Below the pieces are notes generated by a model. It worked only from the letters and a program-made list of their open reading frames with translations. It was not told where the DNA came from and did not search any database. 12,074 nt of DNA from Candidatus Iainarchaeum sp. (GTDB taxonomy: Archaea > Iainarchaeota > Iainarchaeia > Iainarchaeales > JAAZKV01), in assembly GCA_028702895.1 (NCBI GenBank), contig JAQVNZ010000024.1, positions 1-12,074 on the forward strand, in the 5' to 3' direction. Made by a program: the position numbers and the translations under genes. Of this stretch, positions 1 through 6,406 are shown in pieces (the stretch's first letter is position 1; every line of letters begins with the position of its first letter).

Positions 1-1
1 T

Positions 2-61
2 GCAGAACTTAGAGCAATATACTATGAACTAAAAGCGATCTTTGAAAAGCAACATTACTAG
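2..61 (+). CDS. C-terminal tail of a gene cut by the window edge
   Basis: An open frame runs from base 2 to a TAG at 59-61 and encodes 19 residues ending in EKQHY. The peptide is charged and looks helical (AELRAIYYELKAIFEK). The stop is followed at once by a Shine-Dalgarno-like GGTGA and the ATG of the next gene at 72, which is the usual spacing inside an operon. Too little is visible to name a family. It could be a chance open frame, but its junction with the next gene argues for a real gene end. Confidence 0.4.
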   Translation, partial: AELRAIYYELKAIFEKQHY

Positions 62-65
62 GTGA
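61..65 (+). promoter_or_regulatory. Shine-Dalgarno site GGTGA for the small zinc protein
   Basis: GGTGA lies six bases before the ATG at 72 and begins on the last base of the preceding TAG stop. It supports that start and suggests co-transcription with the upstream gene. Confidence 0.5.
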
Positions 66-71
66 ACTAAA

Positions 72-278
72 ATGAAAAAAGAATTATACAACAAAAAACA
101 TTGTGCTTATTGTGGAGTCAATGGCACGGTAAAAAAAGCACGCCTAGTGTTCAAATATTCAAACTCTGCAAGATGTTGTTACTATTGTATAGAAAAACTC
201 GGCGGAATAGAAAACATGCGAACATGGTTAGAAAAACACGCACAATTCAGCTCAGATGGAAAATTTTGGTTTGAATGA
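72..278 (+). CDS. small Cys-rich probable zinc-binding protein (68 aa)
   Basis: This 68-residue basic protein has a CxxC knuckle at Cys11 and Cys14 (CAYCG) and a second cluster at Cys35, Cys36 and Cys39 (CCYYC). The spacing fits one zinc-ribbon or treble-clef site. The C-terminal third (ENMRTWLEKH) looks helical and carries no recognisable domain. Such small proteins often bind nucleic acid or act as accessory subunits, but nothing here shows a specific role. It starts 10 bases after the preceding stop and is probably co-transcribed with that gene. The start is supported by GGTGA six bases upstream. I do not recognise the family. Confidence 0.75.
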   Translation: MKKELYNKKHCAYCGVNGTVKKARLVFKYSNSARCCYYCIEKLGGIENMRTWLEKHAQFSSDGKFWFE

Positions 279-312
279 TGATTATTAGACAATTAGATGA
301 TTTGTAGAAAAT

Positions 313-320
313 ATTAAATA
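313..320 (+). promoter_or_regulatory. TATA box for a leaderless transcript
   Basis: ATTAAATA is centred about 26 bases before the ATG at 343. This is the distance archaeal TBP/TFB promoters keep to the transcription start, so the mRNA would begin at or next to the ATG. The same spacing recurs at 6939. No Shine-Dalgarno site is present. Confidence 0.5.
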
Positions 321-342
321 ACCCTTGCAAATTAAAACTTAT

Positions 343-900
343 ATGGATGAAAAACCAAGGATTGGAATAATAAAGTTTTTGATTGGATTATTATTAGCTA
401 ATGGAATTCGTTTTTTACGATTTATTCCAAACAATGATCCCATAATGGCCATAATGCTTCCTTATGCTAAAAGTGATAAAAAATACAAAGCTGTTTTGTT
501 CCCATTTTTAACAATGATTTCTTTTGATTTAATAACAGGCATGCTGGGCATATGGACTATTGTAACAGCTCTAACTTATGCAGGACTTGGCTTATTTTTT
601 ACCCAATTTTTCTTTAAAGAGAAAAAAATTAGTATATTCAAATACCTAAAAGGAGGCATTATTGGAGTCTCAATATTTGACTTTATTACTGGCCCAATAA
701 TGAGTAGTTTTATGTTTGGAATGAGCTTTATAGAAGCATTTATTGGACAAATACCATTTACCTTAATGCACTTATTAACCGTAGGAATATTTATCATTGT
801 AATTACGCCATTATATGATAAACATATTTTAAAAAATTCATTATTTAATGATATTAAACTGATTGTTTTTATTAAAAATTTGTTGAAAATTTATTCTTAA
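343..900 (+). CDS. multi-pass membrane protein, possibly ECF S-component-like
   Basis: This 185-residue protein is dominated by hydrophobic stretches and probably has five or six membrane helices. An early basic/polar segment (RFLRFIPNNDP) is followed by helices rich in Gly, Phe and Ile, ending in a lysine-rich tail. The pattern of a short helix, an Arg-Pro-Asn loop and compact Gly-containing helices recalls S components of energy-coupling-factor vitamin transporters, but that is an impression of overall shape and not a motif match. I prefer the ATG at 343 to a TTG at 325, because the TATA box at 313-320 puts transcription start at about 343. Its stop abuts the folE stop in the opposite direction with no spacer. 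Import or export of a pterin or deazapurine would fit the neighbourhood but is speculation. Confidence 0.7.
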   Translation: MDEKPRIGIIKFLIGLLLANGIRFLRFIPNNDPIMAIMLPYAKSDKKYKAVLFPFLTMISFDLITGMLGIWTIVTALTYAGLGLFFTQFFFKEKKISIFKYLKGGIIGVSIFDFITGPIMSSFMFGMSFIEAFIGQIPFTLMHLLTVGIFIIVITPLYDKHILKNSLFNDIKLIVFIKNLLKIYS

Positions 901-1446
901 TTATTTGATGAGTTGTAAGAATTCTGTTCTAACTTCTATTTTTTTGAATAATCCTCTTATTTCAGATGTGATTGTGTTGTGGCCAGGACTTTCAACGCCC
1001 CGCATACTCATACACAAGTGTTCGGCTTCTATAACTACCATTACACCTCTAACATGTGTTGCTTTTTCTATATCATCAGCTATTTGTTTTCCTATTCTTT
1101 CTTGTATTTGTAATTTTTTTGTATGTTTTTTTACTATTCTGATTAGTTTGCTTAAACCTAATACTTTTCCATTTGGTAAGTATCCAATACTCATTTGTCC
1201 TATAAATGGTAGCATGTGGTGTTCGCAAAAAGAGTAAAATGGGATATTTTTGATTATTACCATGTTGCTATATTTTTCTGAAAAAAGGGTTGAATTTATT
1301 TCTTCTTTGCTTAAAAACCATTCATCATAGAATTTTCTGACTCTTTTTGGAGTATCTTTTAATCCTTCTCGTTTTGGATTTTCCCCAATATATTTAAGTA
1401 TTGTTTCTATTGCTTTTTCTAATTCACTTGCACTTGGTTTATTCAT
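901..1446 (-). CDS. folE: GTP cyclohydrolase I, FolE type
   Basis: FolE opens GTP to 7,8-dihydroneopterin triphosphate, the first step of both folate/pterin and 7-deazaguanine synthesis. At 181 residues it has normal family length. The N-terminal part has the usual ENPKREGLKDTPKR segment (22-35). The zinc and active site are intact: Cys74, His76 and His77 in SFCEHHMLPF, and His143 and Cys145 in AEHLCMSMRG. GLSKLIRIV (97-105) and QERIGKQIAD (115-124) are also typical. The ATG at 1446 touches the queE stop and has GAGGTG five bases upstream. Being the last gene of an operon with queD and queE points to deazaguanine synthesis and not folate. Most archaea use FolE2 or MptA for this step, so the classical FolE may have been acquired by transfer. 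Confidence 0.97.
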   Translation of the reverse strand: MNKPSASELEKAIETILKYIGENPKREGLKDTPKRVRKFYDEWFLSKEEINSTLFSEKYSNMVIIKNIPFYSFCEHHMLPFIGQMSIGYLPNGKVLGLSKLIRIVKKHTKKLQIQERIGKQIADDIEKATHVRGVMVVIEAEHLCMSMRGVESPGHNTITSEIRGLFKKIEVRTEFLQLIK

Positions 1447-2085
1447 TTATACACCTCTCTTTTCTTTCCAAACAATTTTATGTAATTGAACCATTAACCT
1501 AAATCTATTGTCTTTTTCTGCCCAACTCCATATTTTTTTTAAATCTGTGCCCCATGCTGGCTGAATTATGACAATTGTATTTTTTTCTGGAACATATTTA
1601 TTTATTATTTCTTCCATAAATTGATAATCTTTTTTATTTTTTATTACAAATTTTAATTGATCGTTTTTTGTTAATTTTTTTATTAAATTAAAATTATTTT
1701 TGAAAGTTTTACTGCTAGGTGTTTTGATATCCATACTTATAGATATTTTTTTTGATATCCCTTTCCAGTCTAAGGAGCCATTAGTTTCTAATGATATTTT
1801 GTATTTTTCATTTAATAATTTTTTTGTTAGTAATATTATAGCATCTTTTTGTATTAGCGGCTCTCCACCAGTTATAGATATATTATTAGCAGGATATTTT
1901 TTTACTTCTTTTATTATTTCATTTACATTTATTTTTTTTCCTTTTTTTGCATATTTGGTGTCACACCAAGCACAATTTAAATTGCATCCGGATAAACGAA
2001 TAAATGTTGTTAGTTCGCCTGTTTGTGTTCCTTCGCCTTGTCTAGAACAAAAGATTTCATTTATGTTTAACTGTAAATTCCGCAT
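1447..2085 (-). CDS. queE: 7-carboxy-7-deazaguanine synthase QueE (radical SAM)
   Basis: QueE uses S-adenosylmethionine and a 4Fe-4S cluster to contract 6-carboxytetrahydropterin to 7-carboxy-7-deazaguanine. From the ATG at 2085 it is 212 residues. The N-terminal FCSRQGEG (12-19) is the family substrate-binding signature. The cluster ligands are Cys34, Cys38 and Cys41 (CX3CX2C), followed by Asp42-Thr43, as expected for the Mg-dependent enzyme. ITGGEP (71-76) is the SAM-binding GGEP motif, and the C-terminal RLMVQLHKIVW is typical. A GTG at 2097 would add four residues. I prefer the ATG because family members start close to the EIF.S.QGEG motif. The start lies inside the end of queD, a 29-base overlap that suggests coupled translation. 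Confidence 0.96.
   Translation of the reverse strand: MRNLQLNINEIFCSRQGEGTQTGELTTFIRLSGCNLNCAWCDTKYAKKGKKINVNEIIKEVKKYPANNISITGGEPLIQKDAIILLTKKLLNEKYKISLETNGSLDWKGISKKISISMDIKTPSSKTFKNNFNLIKKLTKNDQLKFVIKNKKDYQFMEEIINKYVPEKNTIVIIQPAWGTDLKKIWSWAEKDNRFRLMVQLHKIVWKEKRGV
1452..1457 (-). promoter_or_regulatory. Shine-Dalgarno site GAGGTG for folE
   Basis: On the - strand GAGGTG lies inside the last codons of queE, five bases before the folE ATG. It fixes the start at 1446. Confidence 0.65.
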
Positions 2086-2458
2086 AGCTTTTTTCACTTT
2101 CCCACACTCTTATTGTAATACTTTCAAGAGTACCTTTTTCAAATATTTTTTTGCTAAGATATTTTGATAATTGTTCAGCTGTTGGTTCGAAAGATAACCA
2201 TTTTATCCATTCTTTTGGAATTGAATTAACGATTTTTTTGTTTTCTTTATTATCTTTAAGTATTAAAAAATGATCAAATTCCTTTAATATTTCTTTAAGA
2301 ACTGTGAAATCAAGAACCATTTCTTGGTTATTAATTTTTTTTGATTTTGCTTCAAGTTCAACTTTCCAATTATGTCCATGTATTCGATTACATTTGCCAG
2401 CATAATTTGATAAACGATGTGCTGCTTCAAAATTTGCTGAAGTTTTTATTTCAAACAT
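2057..2458 (-). CDS. queD: 6-carboxytetrahydropterin synthase QueD
   Basis: QueD converts dihydroneopterin triphosphate to 6-carboxy-5,6,7,8-tetrahydropterin, the QueE substrate. From the ATG at 2458 it is 133 residues. Zinc ligands are His14 (FEAAHRL), His27 and His29 (RIHGHNW). The catalytic Cys23 lies four residues before the HGH, and the Asp62-His63 pair of the second catalytic element is present (FDHFLIL), as is Glu120 in the C-terminal VWESEKSYAEF. All canonical residues are therefore kept, unlike the second QueD-like gene at 6081. A TTG at 2488 would add ten residues, but the ATG gives the usual short lead into the first strand. It overlaps queE downstream. Confidence 0.96.
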   Translation of the reverse strand: MFEIKTSANFEAAHRLSNYAGKCNRIHGHNWKVELEAKSKKINNQEMVLDFTVLKEILKEFDHFLILKDNKENKKIVNSIPKEWIKWLSFEPTAEQLSKYLSKKIFEKGTLESITIRVWESEKSYAEFTVKHK

Positions 2459-2499
2459 AAAAATTATGTGTCTATATTCCTTTTTCAATGTTTCTTTTT

Positions 2500-3360
2500 C
2501 TAGGTGTGTTTTAGAATAGTTGTTAATTCGTTTCTATTTAATAGAGTTGCCCCATGTTCAATAAGTTCTTGTTGTGTTTCTGGAGCATGTATCCCAGTAA
2601 GGATATTATATACGCTTTTACCTTGTTTTACTCTATATTCTAAGTAACCTGTTGGATCTAGTTTTTTACTTATTCCCACCATTTTATCAAACCCTAATTC
2701 AGGGAGTCGTTTGTGAGTAACTTCTCCCCTAAGTGTTTCTGGGCGTCCTTCATCCATTACGCCTTTTACAGCTAAATGAAATAATTCTTGTATTGGCATT
2801 GTTTGTAAATTTGCTTTTTTTTGTTCATATTTTATATGATTGGTTTTTTTTAGCAATTCAATATATCTTTCTCTTGGAGCGTGTTTAAATATTAATATTC
2901 TTGAGGGAGCGCTTGTTAATATTCCTGCATTAATTGGAAAGTCTTGCCATTTTCTCATTTCAGTAAAATATATTGATTCGAGTTGTGTTGGAGTAAATAT
3001 ATGAACTTTTGATAATACAATGTTGCAGCCGATTTTTCTGAGAAATTTTCTTACATCACTAGTAAAGGGCATTATTTCTGGTTTTACGACTATTAATCCA
3101 ACATTTTTTTGTTTAAATGTTTTTTCTGCAAGTCTTCTTCTTAATAGTTGCATGAGTGTAGGTCTTGGTTTGCTTCTTTTTTTATAACCCTTAGGATAGA
3201 TTCTTTTTTTTAAATTTTTAAAATATACTTCATCATATTGTCCATTTTTTGGAGGATTTATTTTGCGTTTAAGCCTTTTACTTGATATTGTATAAATCGC
3301 ATTAACTAAATTTTCCCCGCTTCGTAATCTTCTTTTTATTTGTTTTGTTATTTTTTTCAT
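2500..3360 (-). CDS. enlarged nucleoside-diphosphate-kinase-like protein
   Basis: This 286-residue protein has a very basic N-terminal 85 residues of unknown fold, then a region that aligns by eye to nucleoside diphosphate kinase. VGLIVVKPE (87-95) matches the KPD strand with Lys93. Tyr131 matches the active-site Tyr. TLRGEV (209-214) matches the TIRGDF motif with Arg211. GIHAPET (256-262) matches the HGSDS loop, with His258 at the phospho-histidine position. The usual Asn three residues before that His is Thr255. NDKs are about 150 residues. Here roughly 60 extra residues fall on either side of the TLRGEV motif. NDKs move a gamma phosphate between nucleotides, and in this operon a modified nucleotide is a plausible substrate (inference). 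The ATG overlaps the preceding stop as ATGA. The divergence leaves activity uncertain. Confidence 0.75.
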   Translation of the reverse strand: MKKITKQIKRRLRSGENLVNAIYTISSKRLKRKINPPKNGQYDEVYFKNLKKRIYPKGYKKRSKPRPTLMQLLRRRLAEKTFKQKNVGLIVVKPEIMPFTSDVRKFLRKIGCNIVLSKVHIFTPTQLESIYFTEMRKWQDFPINAGILTSAPSRILIFKHAPRERYIELLKKTNHIKYEQKKANLQTMPIQELFHLAVKGVMDEGRPETLRGEVTHKRLPELGFDKMVGISKKLDPTGYLEYRVKQGKSVYNILTGIHAPETQQELIEHGATLLNRNELTTILKHT

Positions 3361-3917
3361 TTATTTACTCCTTTTTTTGAGTACCATTTACTAAAATCAA
3401 TGTATCCTTTATTCCATAGATTAAACTTTTCATTAGAGGTATGTTCAGCCAGGGTTTTTCCAACTTTTCTTATTAAAATTATATTGTCCCAGCCCCTCCC
3501 TTGAAGCCCTATTTTTTTATTTAGTATTTTGCAATCAATTTTTGTTTCAAATGTTTTTGTTTCTTCATTTGGTTGTGCGTAGACTAATAGACTCCTAAAT
3601 GTTGCATCACGCATTGTTTCATTTTTTAGTAAGGTAATTATTTTTTCAGAGATTAGTTTTTCTTGAACAAATTTTAAGTAAGGGCCTGGAAAATTATTTA
3701 GTGCTTTTATTGTCAGTTCAGTATCTTCACAAATACAAGGCCCATTTAGTTGTTTTGCCGCAGTTATTGCTTTATTTATTGCTACTTCTTCTAGGGTATC
3801 TGCTTGTATTTCGTTTAAGTGAAGAGGCTTTTTTTCTAAGTTAATTTTGTATTTAATTAGGGTTTGTTTTACAAAATTATATCTTTCCTCGTTTGATGTT
3901 ACAATAGAGATTTTCAT
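3357..3917 (-). CDS. HAM1/RdgB-like nucleotide pyrophosphatase with altered base site
   Basis: The HAM1 (ITPase) family hydrolyses non-canonical NTPs to NMP and pyrophosphate. From the ATG at 3917 this copy is 186 residues, the usual length. Visible family marks are VTSNEERYNF near the N-terminus, NEIQADTLEEVAINKA (35-50, with Glu36), the catalytic EDTEL (Asp65), FPGPYLKFV, RDATF and GRGWD (140-144). The canonical SHRG motif near the end, whose His and Arg contact the purine, aligns with WNKG (168-171). Catalytic metal residues are kept while the base-contact residues are changed, which suggests a different nucleobase. A GTG at 3926 would overlap the upstream stop, but the ATG begins exactly where family proteins do. 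It sits between the glycosyltransferase and the NDK-like gene. Confidence 0.85.
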   Translation of the reverse strand: MKISIVTSNEERYNFVKQTLIKYKINLEKKPLHLNEIQADTLEEVAINKAITAAKQLNGPCICEDTELTIKALNNFPGPYLKFVQEKLISEKIITLLKNETMRDATFRSLLVYAQPNEETKTFETKIDCKILNKKIGLQGRGWDNIILIRKVGKTLAEHTSNEKFNLWNKGYIDFSKWYSKKGVNK

Positions 3918-3922
3918 GTTTT

Positions 3923-5005
3923 TCACTTCTTAATCATAATATCTATCATTTTATTTAAAGCAGTATCATATCTTTCTGCTATTGTAGATATTTCTTCTTC
4001 TTTATTAAGGTATTTCCTTACTAATTTTACACCCTGTTCAAATGTATCATATCGATATTTTTTTGGTATATAATCTATATAACTAAGTTTATTCGGTACT
4101 ACTGGAATAGTATTTAAGGCCAATGCTTCTAGTGTTGCATACCCAAATGTTTCCTGTTCAGCACTACTCCAAAATATTTTTGAATCAGATAAATATTGAT
4201 AATATTGATCTTTTGTTAAACCGTACTTAAAATCAATTTTGTCACCAAGTTTTTTCTTTGTTGCATAGTATTTTTTTACTAACCATGGTCTACTACTCCG
4301 GATGTTATGGCGACTTGTAGTAATTAAAAATTTTACATCATCGCGTTCTTTGCAAATTATTTCAGCTAATTTTAAGAATTTGTCCGGTCTTTTTTCATAA
4401 TCGAATCTGTGTGGAAAGATTACTACTTTTTGTTTTTTTCTTTTTATTACTCTATTTTGAATGCTTTTTGTGTCCCATGGCCCCCCCGTGATGTGTACTT
4501 TTGATGAATATTTTATTCTATGCCTTTTTACTATATCATCTCTTATGTTTTTTGCGCCAACAAAAAGACCATCAGCTAAATCAAACCAACCTCTTTCTAT
4601 GTGTTGTGCCCAAGGTTCCATACCTGCATCATAAACAAAGTCTGCGTGATCGAATGAACCCGCCCATACAACACCAAATATTTTTATGTCTATTTCTTCT
4701 AGCGCTGCAATATATTTTATTGATTCTAAACCCGGAAACCACAAATCCCCAATAAAGAAGACATCTCCTTTTTTTACTTCTCCTTTTTTGAACAATTCAC
4801 AAATTTGCATTAATTGACTGAATTTGTAGTAATTGGTTCCTTCAGCATCAAGCACTCTACCACTTTCCACTTTTGATGTCAAAGGTTTCCCATAAATTGT
4901 TGTAAAATTTAATTTTCTTTTTTTAAAAGTATTTTTTACCCACGTGTCCATCTGTTTAGTATATCTTTCTTCTAATGGTTCTATTGGAATATTGAATATT
5001 TTCAT
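3923..5005 (-). CDS. GT-B glycosyltransferase resembling queuosine mannosyltransferase (GTDC1/QTMAN)
   Basis: This 360-residue protein has a two-domain GT-B layout of the GT4 type. The N-terminal half (1-185) includes FFIGDLWFPGLESIKY and GVVWAGSFDHADF and is less familiar. The C-terminal half carries FPHRFDYEKRPDKF (197-210), a GLTKDQYYQYL segment (262-272) and EQETFGYATLEA (283-294), the last giving the retaining E-x7-E motif with Glu285 and Glu293. This half resembles human GTDC1, which mannosylates queuosine in tRNA: compare its WPHRWEHDKDPESF and HEFFGVAMLEA segments. In an operon for 7-deazaguanine this suggests sugar transfer to a deazaguanosine. Donor and acceptor cannot be read from the sequence. 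The ATG overlaps the radical SAM stop as ATGA. No signal peptide or membrane helix is seen, so it should act in the cytoplasm. Confidence 0.85.
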   Translation of the reverse strand: MKIFNIPIEPLEERYTKQMDTWVKNTFKKRKLNFTTIYGKPLTSKVESGRVLDAEGTNYYKFSQLMQICELFKKGEVKKGDVFFIGDLWFPGLESIKYIAALEEIDIKIFGVVWAGSFDHADFVYDAGMEPWAQHIERGWFDLADGLFVGAKNIRDDIVKRHRIKYSSKVHITGGPWDTKSIQNRVIKRKKQKVVIFPHRFDYEKRPDKFLKLAEIICKERDDVKFLITTSRHNIRSSRPWLVKKYYATKKKLGDKIDFKYGLTKDQYYQYLSDSKIFWSSAEQETFGYATLEALALNTIPVVPNKLSYIDYIPKKYRYDTFEQGVKLVRKYLNKEEEISTIAERYDTALNKMIDIMIKK

Positions 5006-6078
5006 TTTTTAATCCCTTTTTTTTTATATTTAAATTTTGGATCTCCAACTATTTGTCCGTATCGTGTGTTATCCCCTTTTAACAAATTACAAGATAATAT
5101 TGGCACATGTCTTAAATTTATTAAATCCCATTCTTTGCATGGACGACACAAGTCATTATGTTTGTAATTGTTAGTTAAATGTGATAGTCTAAACTTATAG
5201 TATTTTTCTGAGTTAAATATTTCAATTAATGACTGTTTGTTTAAGTTTCCAAATCTTTTTTTACCATCATAATCTCTACCGCATGGAACAACATCTCCGT
5301 TTGATAATACTGCTGAGCCATACCATAATTCGGTGCAAGGCAAACGGTTTTTGTAATTAGGAACAGGTATTTCTGGGTTCACATTCCCGCCTAAACTATC
5401 AAATAATTTTTTTATTCTTAATTCATCTAATCCATTTCTTAGGAAGGGTTGCCATTCTTTCTTGAAGTTATTTATTTCTTTTTTTGTTTTTGGCATTTTT
5501 ATTATTTGTAATACCGAGTAAGTGTTGTAATTTCCGGCTTTTTTTAATTTTAAAAATGTTTTTATATTATCTTTTACGATTTCAAAATTTGCACCACATC
5601 TTAATTCTTCATATGTTGTTTTTGTTGCACCGTCAAGTGCTAAAACAATATTATCTAAACCCGCATCTAATAATGATCTGCTTTTTTCTTTGGTTAATGC
5701 TGTAGCATTTGTAGCTATTCCTACGATATGCCCTTTGTTTTTTGCATATTTCACCATTTTTGCTACTTCTGGATGTAATGTCGATTCTCCAAATAAATGT
5801 AATTCTATTGCTTGTTTGTAATAAAGGTCTTTATCAATTATTTTTTTGTATAATTTAAATTTCATGTGTTGTTTTTTTCGTGTCATTTTTTTGTATGGAC
5901 ACATATTGCATTTTAGATTACAAAAGTTTGTGATTTCTAATTGGTATATTCTAGGTATAAATAGACTTAAGGGACCATAGTTAGAATAACAATTTTGTAT
6001 TTCATTTTCTACAGCCCCCCAGTTAATTTGTTTCCACAATTGTTGTGGAACATTATTTTTGATTCTTTTTAGATCCAT
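5002..6078 (-). CDS. radical SAM/SPASM-domain enzyme
   Basis: This 358-residue protein belongs to the radical SAM family with a C-terminal SPASM domain. The SAM cluster ligands are Cys53, Cys57 and Cys60 (CNLKCNMC), and LFGESTLHP (95-103) stands for the GGEP motif. The SPASM part has Cys248, Cys266 (VVPCGRD), Cys311 and Cys314 (CRPC), plus the usual FGNLN and SLIEIFNSEKY. SPASM proteins bind extra Fe-S clusters and modify peptides, enzymes or small molecules by radical chemistry. The substrate here is unknown. No RiPP precursor peptide was seen nearby, so a nucleoside or sugar target is equally possible. I choose the ATG at 6078, which has GGAG eight bases upstream and follows the preceding stop by two bases. 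An ATG at 6099 would add seven residues. Confidence 0.92.
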   Translation of the reverse strand: MDLKRIKNNVPQQLWKQINWGAVENEIQNCYSNYGPLSLFIPRIYQLEITNFCNLKCNMCPYKKMTRKKQHMKFKLYKKIIDKDLYYKQAIELHLFGESTLHPEVAKMVKYAKNKGHIVGIATNATALTKEKSRSLLDAGLDNIVLALDGATKTTYEELRCGANFEIVKDNIKTFLKLKKAGNYNTYSVLQIIKMPKTKKEINNFKKEWQPFLRNGLDELRIKKLFDSLGGNVNPEIPVPNYKNRLPCTELWYGSAVLSNGDVVPCGRDYDGKKRFGNLNKQSLIEIFNSEKYYKFRLSHLTNNYKHNDLCRPCKEWDLINLRHVPILSCNLLKGDNTRYGQIVGDPKFKYKKKGIKK

Positions 6079-6080
6079 TT

Positions 6081-6404
6081 TTATAACTCCAATATACATC
6101 CATTTTCATTGTCTTCTGTTACTTCAATTTTTAGTTTTCTATTTCCATATTTTCTTTTTATCTTTCTTGCTAGATCTTCTGCAATCATTTCACACGATTT
6201 ATAATCTATTTTTTTTGAAGCATTTTTATTTAACCATCTTTTAAATGCAATATATTCTATATCACGATCATTATGAAATTGTTCTATATATACTATTATG
6301 TGAAAGATATGACGATGTGGGTTTTTCAGAAAAGATTCATCCCCTTTTGCATCTTTCCAGTAATGTATTCCTTCAAATTGAGCTGTAATTTTTGCAAATA
6401 ACAT
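6081..6404 (-). CDS. divergent QueD/PTPS-fold protein lacking the catalytic residues
   Basis: From the ATG at 6404 this is 107 residues with the outline of a QueD/6-pyruvoyltetrahydropterin synthase subunit. The zinc triad is recognisable as His14 (FEGIHYW), His30 and His32 (NPHRH). The catalytic Cys expected four residues before the first of the paired His is absent; its place lies in FLKNP. The Asp-His pair seen in the neighbouring queD is also missing. DRDIEYIAFKRWL (46-58) takes the place of the usual DF..LK helix, and SCEMIAEDLA (70-79) and KIEVTEDNE (92-100) match the late helix and strand. It is thus unlikely to be a second 6-carboxytetrahydropterin synthase and may act on another pterin or deazapurine, or bind one. 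Translation from 6404 is supported by GGGAGGA six bases upstream, inside the end of the phosphoribosyltransferase gene. Confidence 0.8.
   Translation of the reverse strand: MLFAKITAQFEGIHYWKDAKGDESFLKNPHRHIFHIIVYIEQFHNDRDIEYIAFKRWLNKNASKKIDYKSCEMIAEDLARKIKRKYGNRKLKIEVTEDNENGCILEL
6087..6090 (-). promoter_or_regulatory. Shine-Dalgarno site GGAG for the radical SAM/SPASM gene
   Basis: GGAG on the - strand lies in the last codons of the QueD-like gene, eight bases before the ATG at 6078. It favours that start over the ATG at 6099. Confidence 0.5.
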
Positions 6405-6406
6405 TT

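Noticed and set aside
325..342. TTG start six codons upstream for the membrane protein
   Set aside because: It lies just after the TATA box, before the predicted transcription start near 343, so it would not be in the mRNA.
905..1237. Open frame on the + strand across folE
   Set aside because: It lies opposite a gene with intact GTP cyclohydrolase motifs, has no family features of its own and no promoter or ribosome site, so it is an antisense shadow.
1560..1700. T-rich runs on the + strand as terminators
   Set aside because: They are the complements of lysine AAA codons in - strand genes and occur throughout, so they carry no specific termination signal.
1700..2167. Long + strand open frame (155 codons) opposite queE and queD
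   Set aside because: The - strand frames here carry complete QueE and QueD motifs. The + strand product is Phe/Ile-rich only because lysine-rich genes read backwards give T-rich codons.
3918..3926. GTG start overlapping the glycosyltransferase stop, for the HAM1-like gene
   Set aside because: It is possible through GTGA coupling, but the ATG at 3917 starts the protein exactly at the MKISIVTSN segment, where family members begin.
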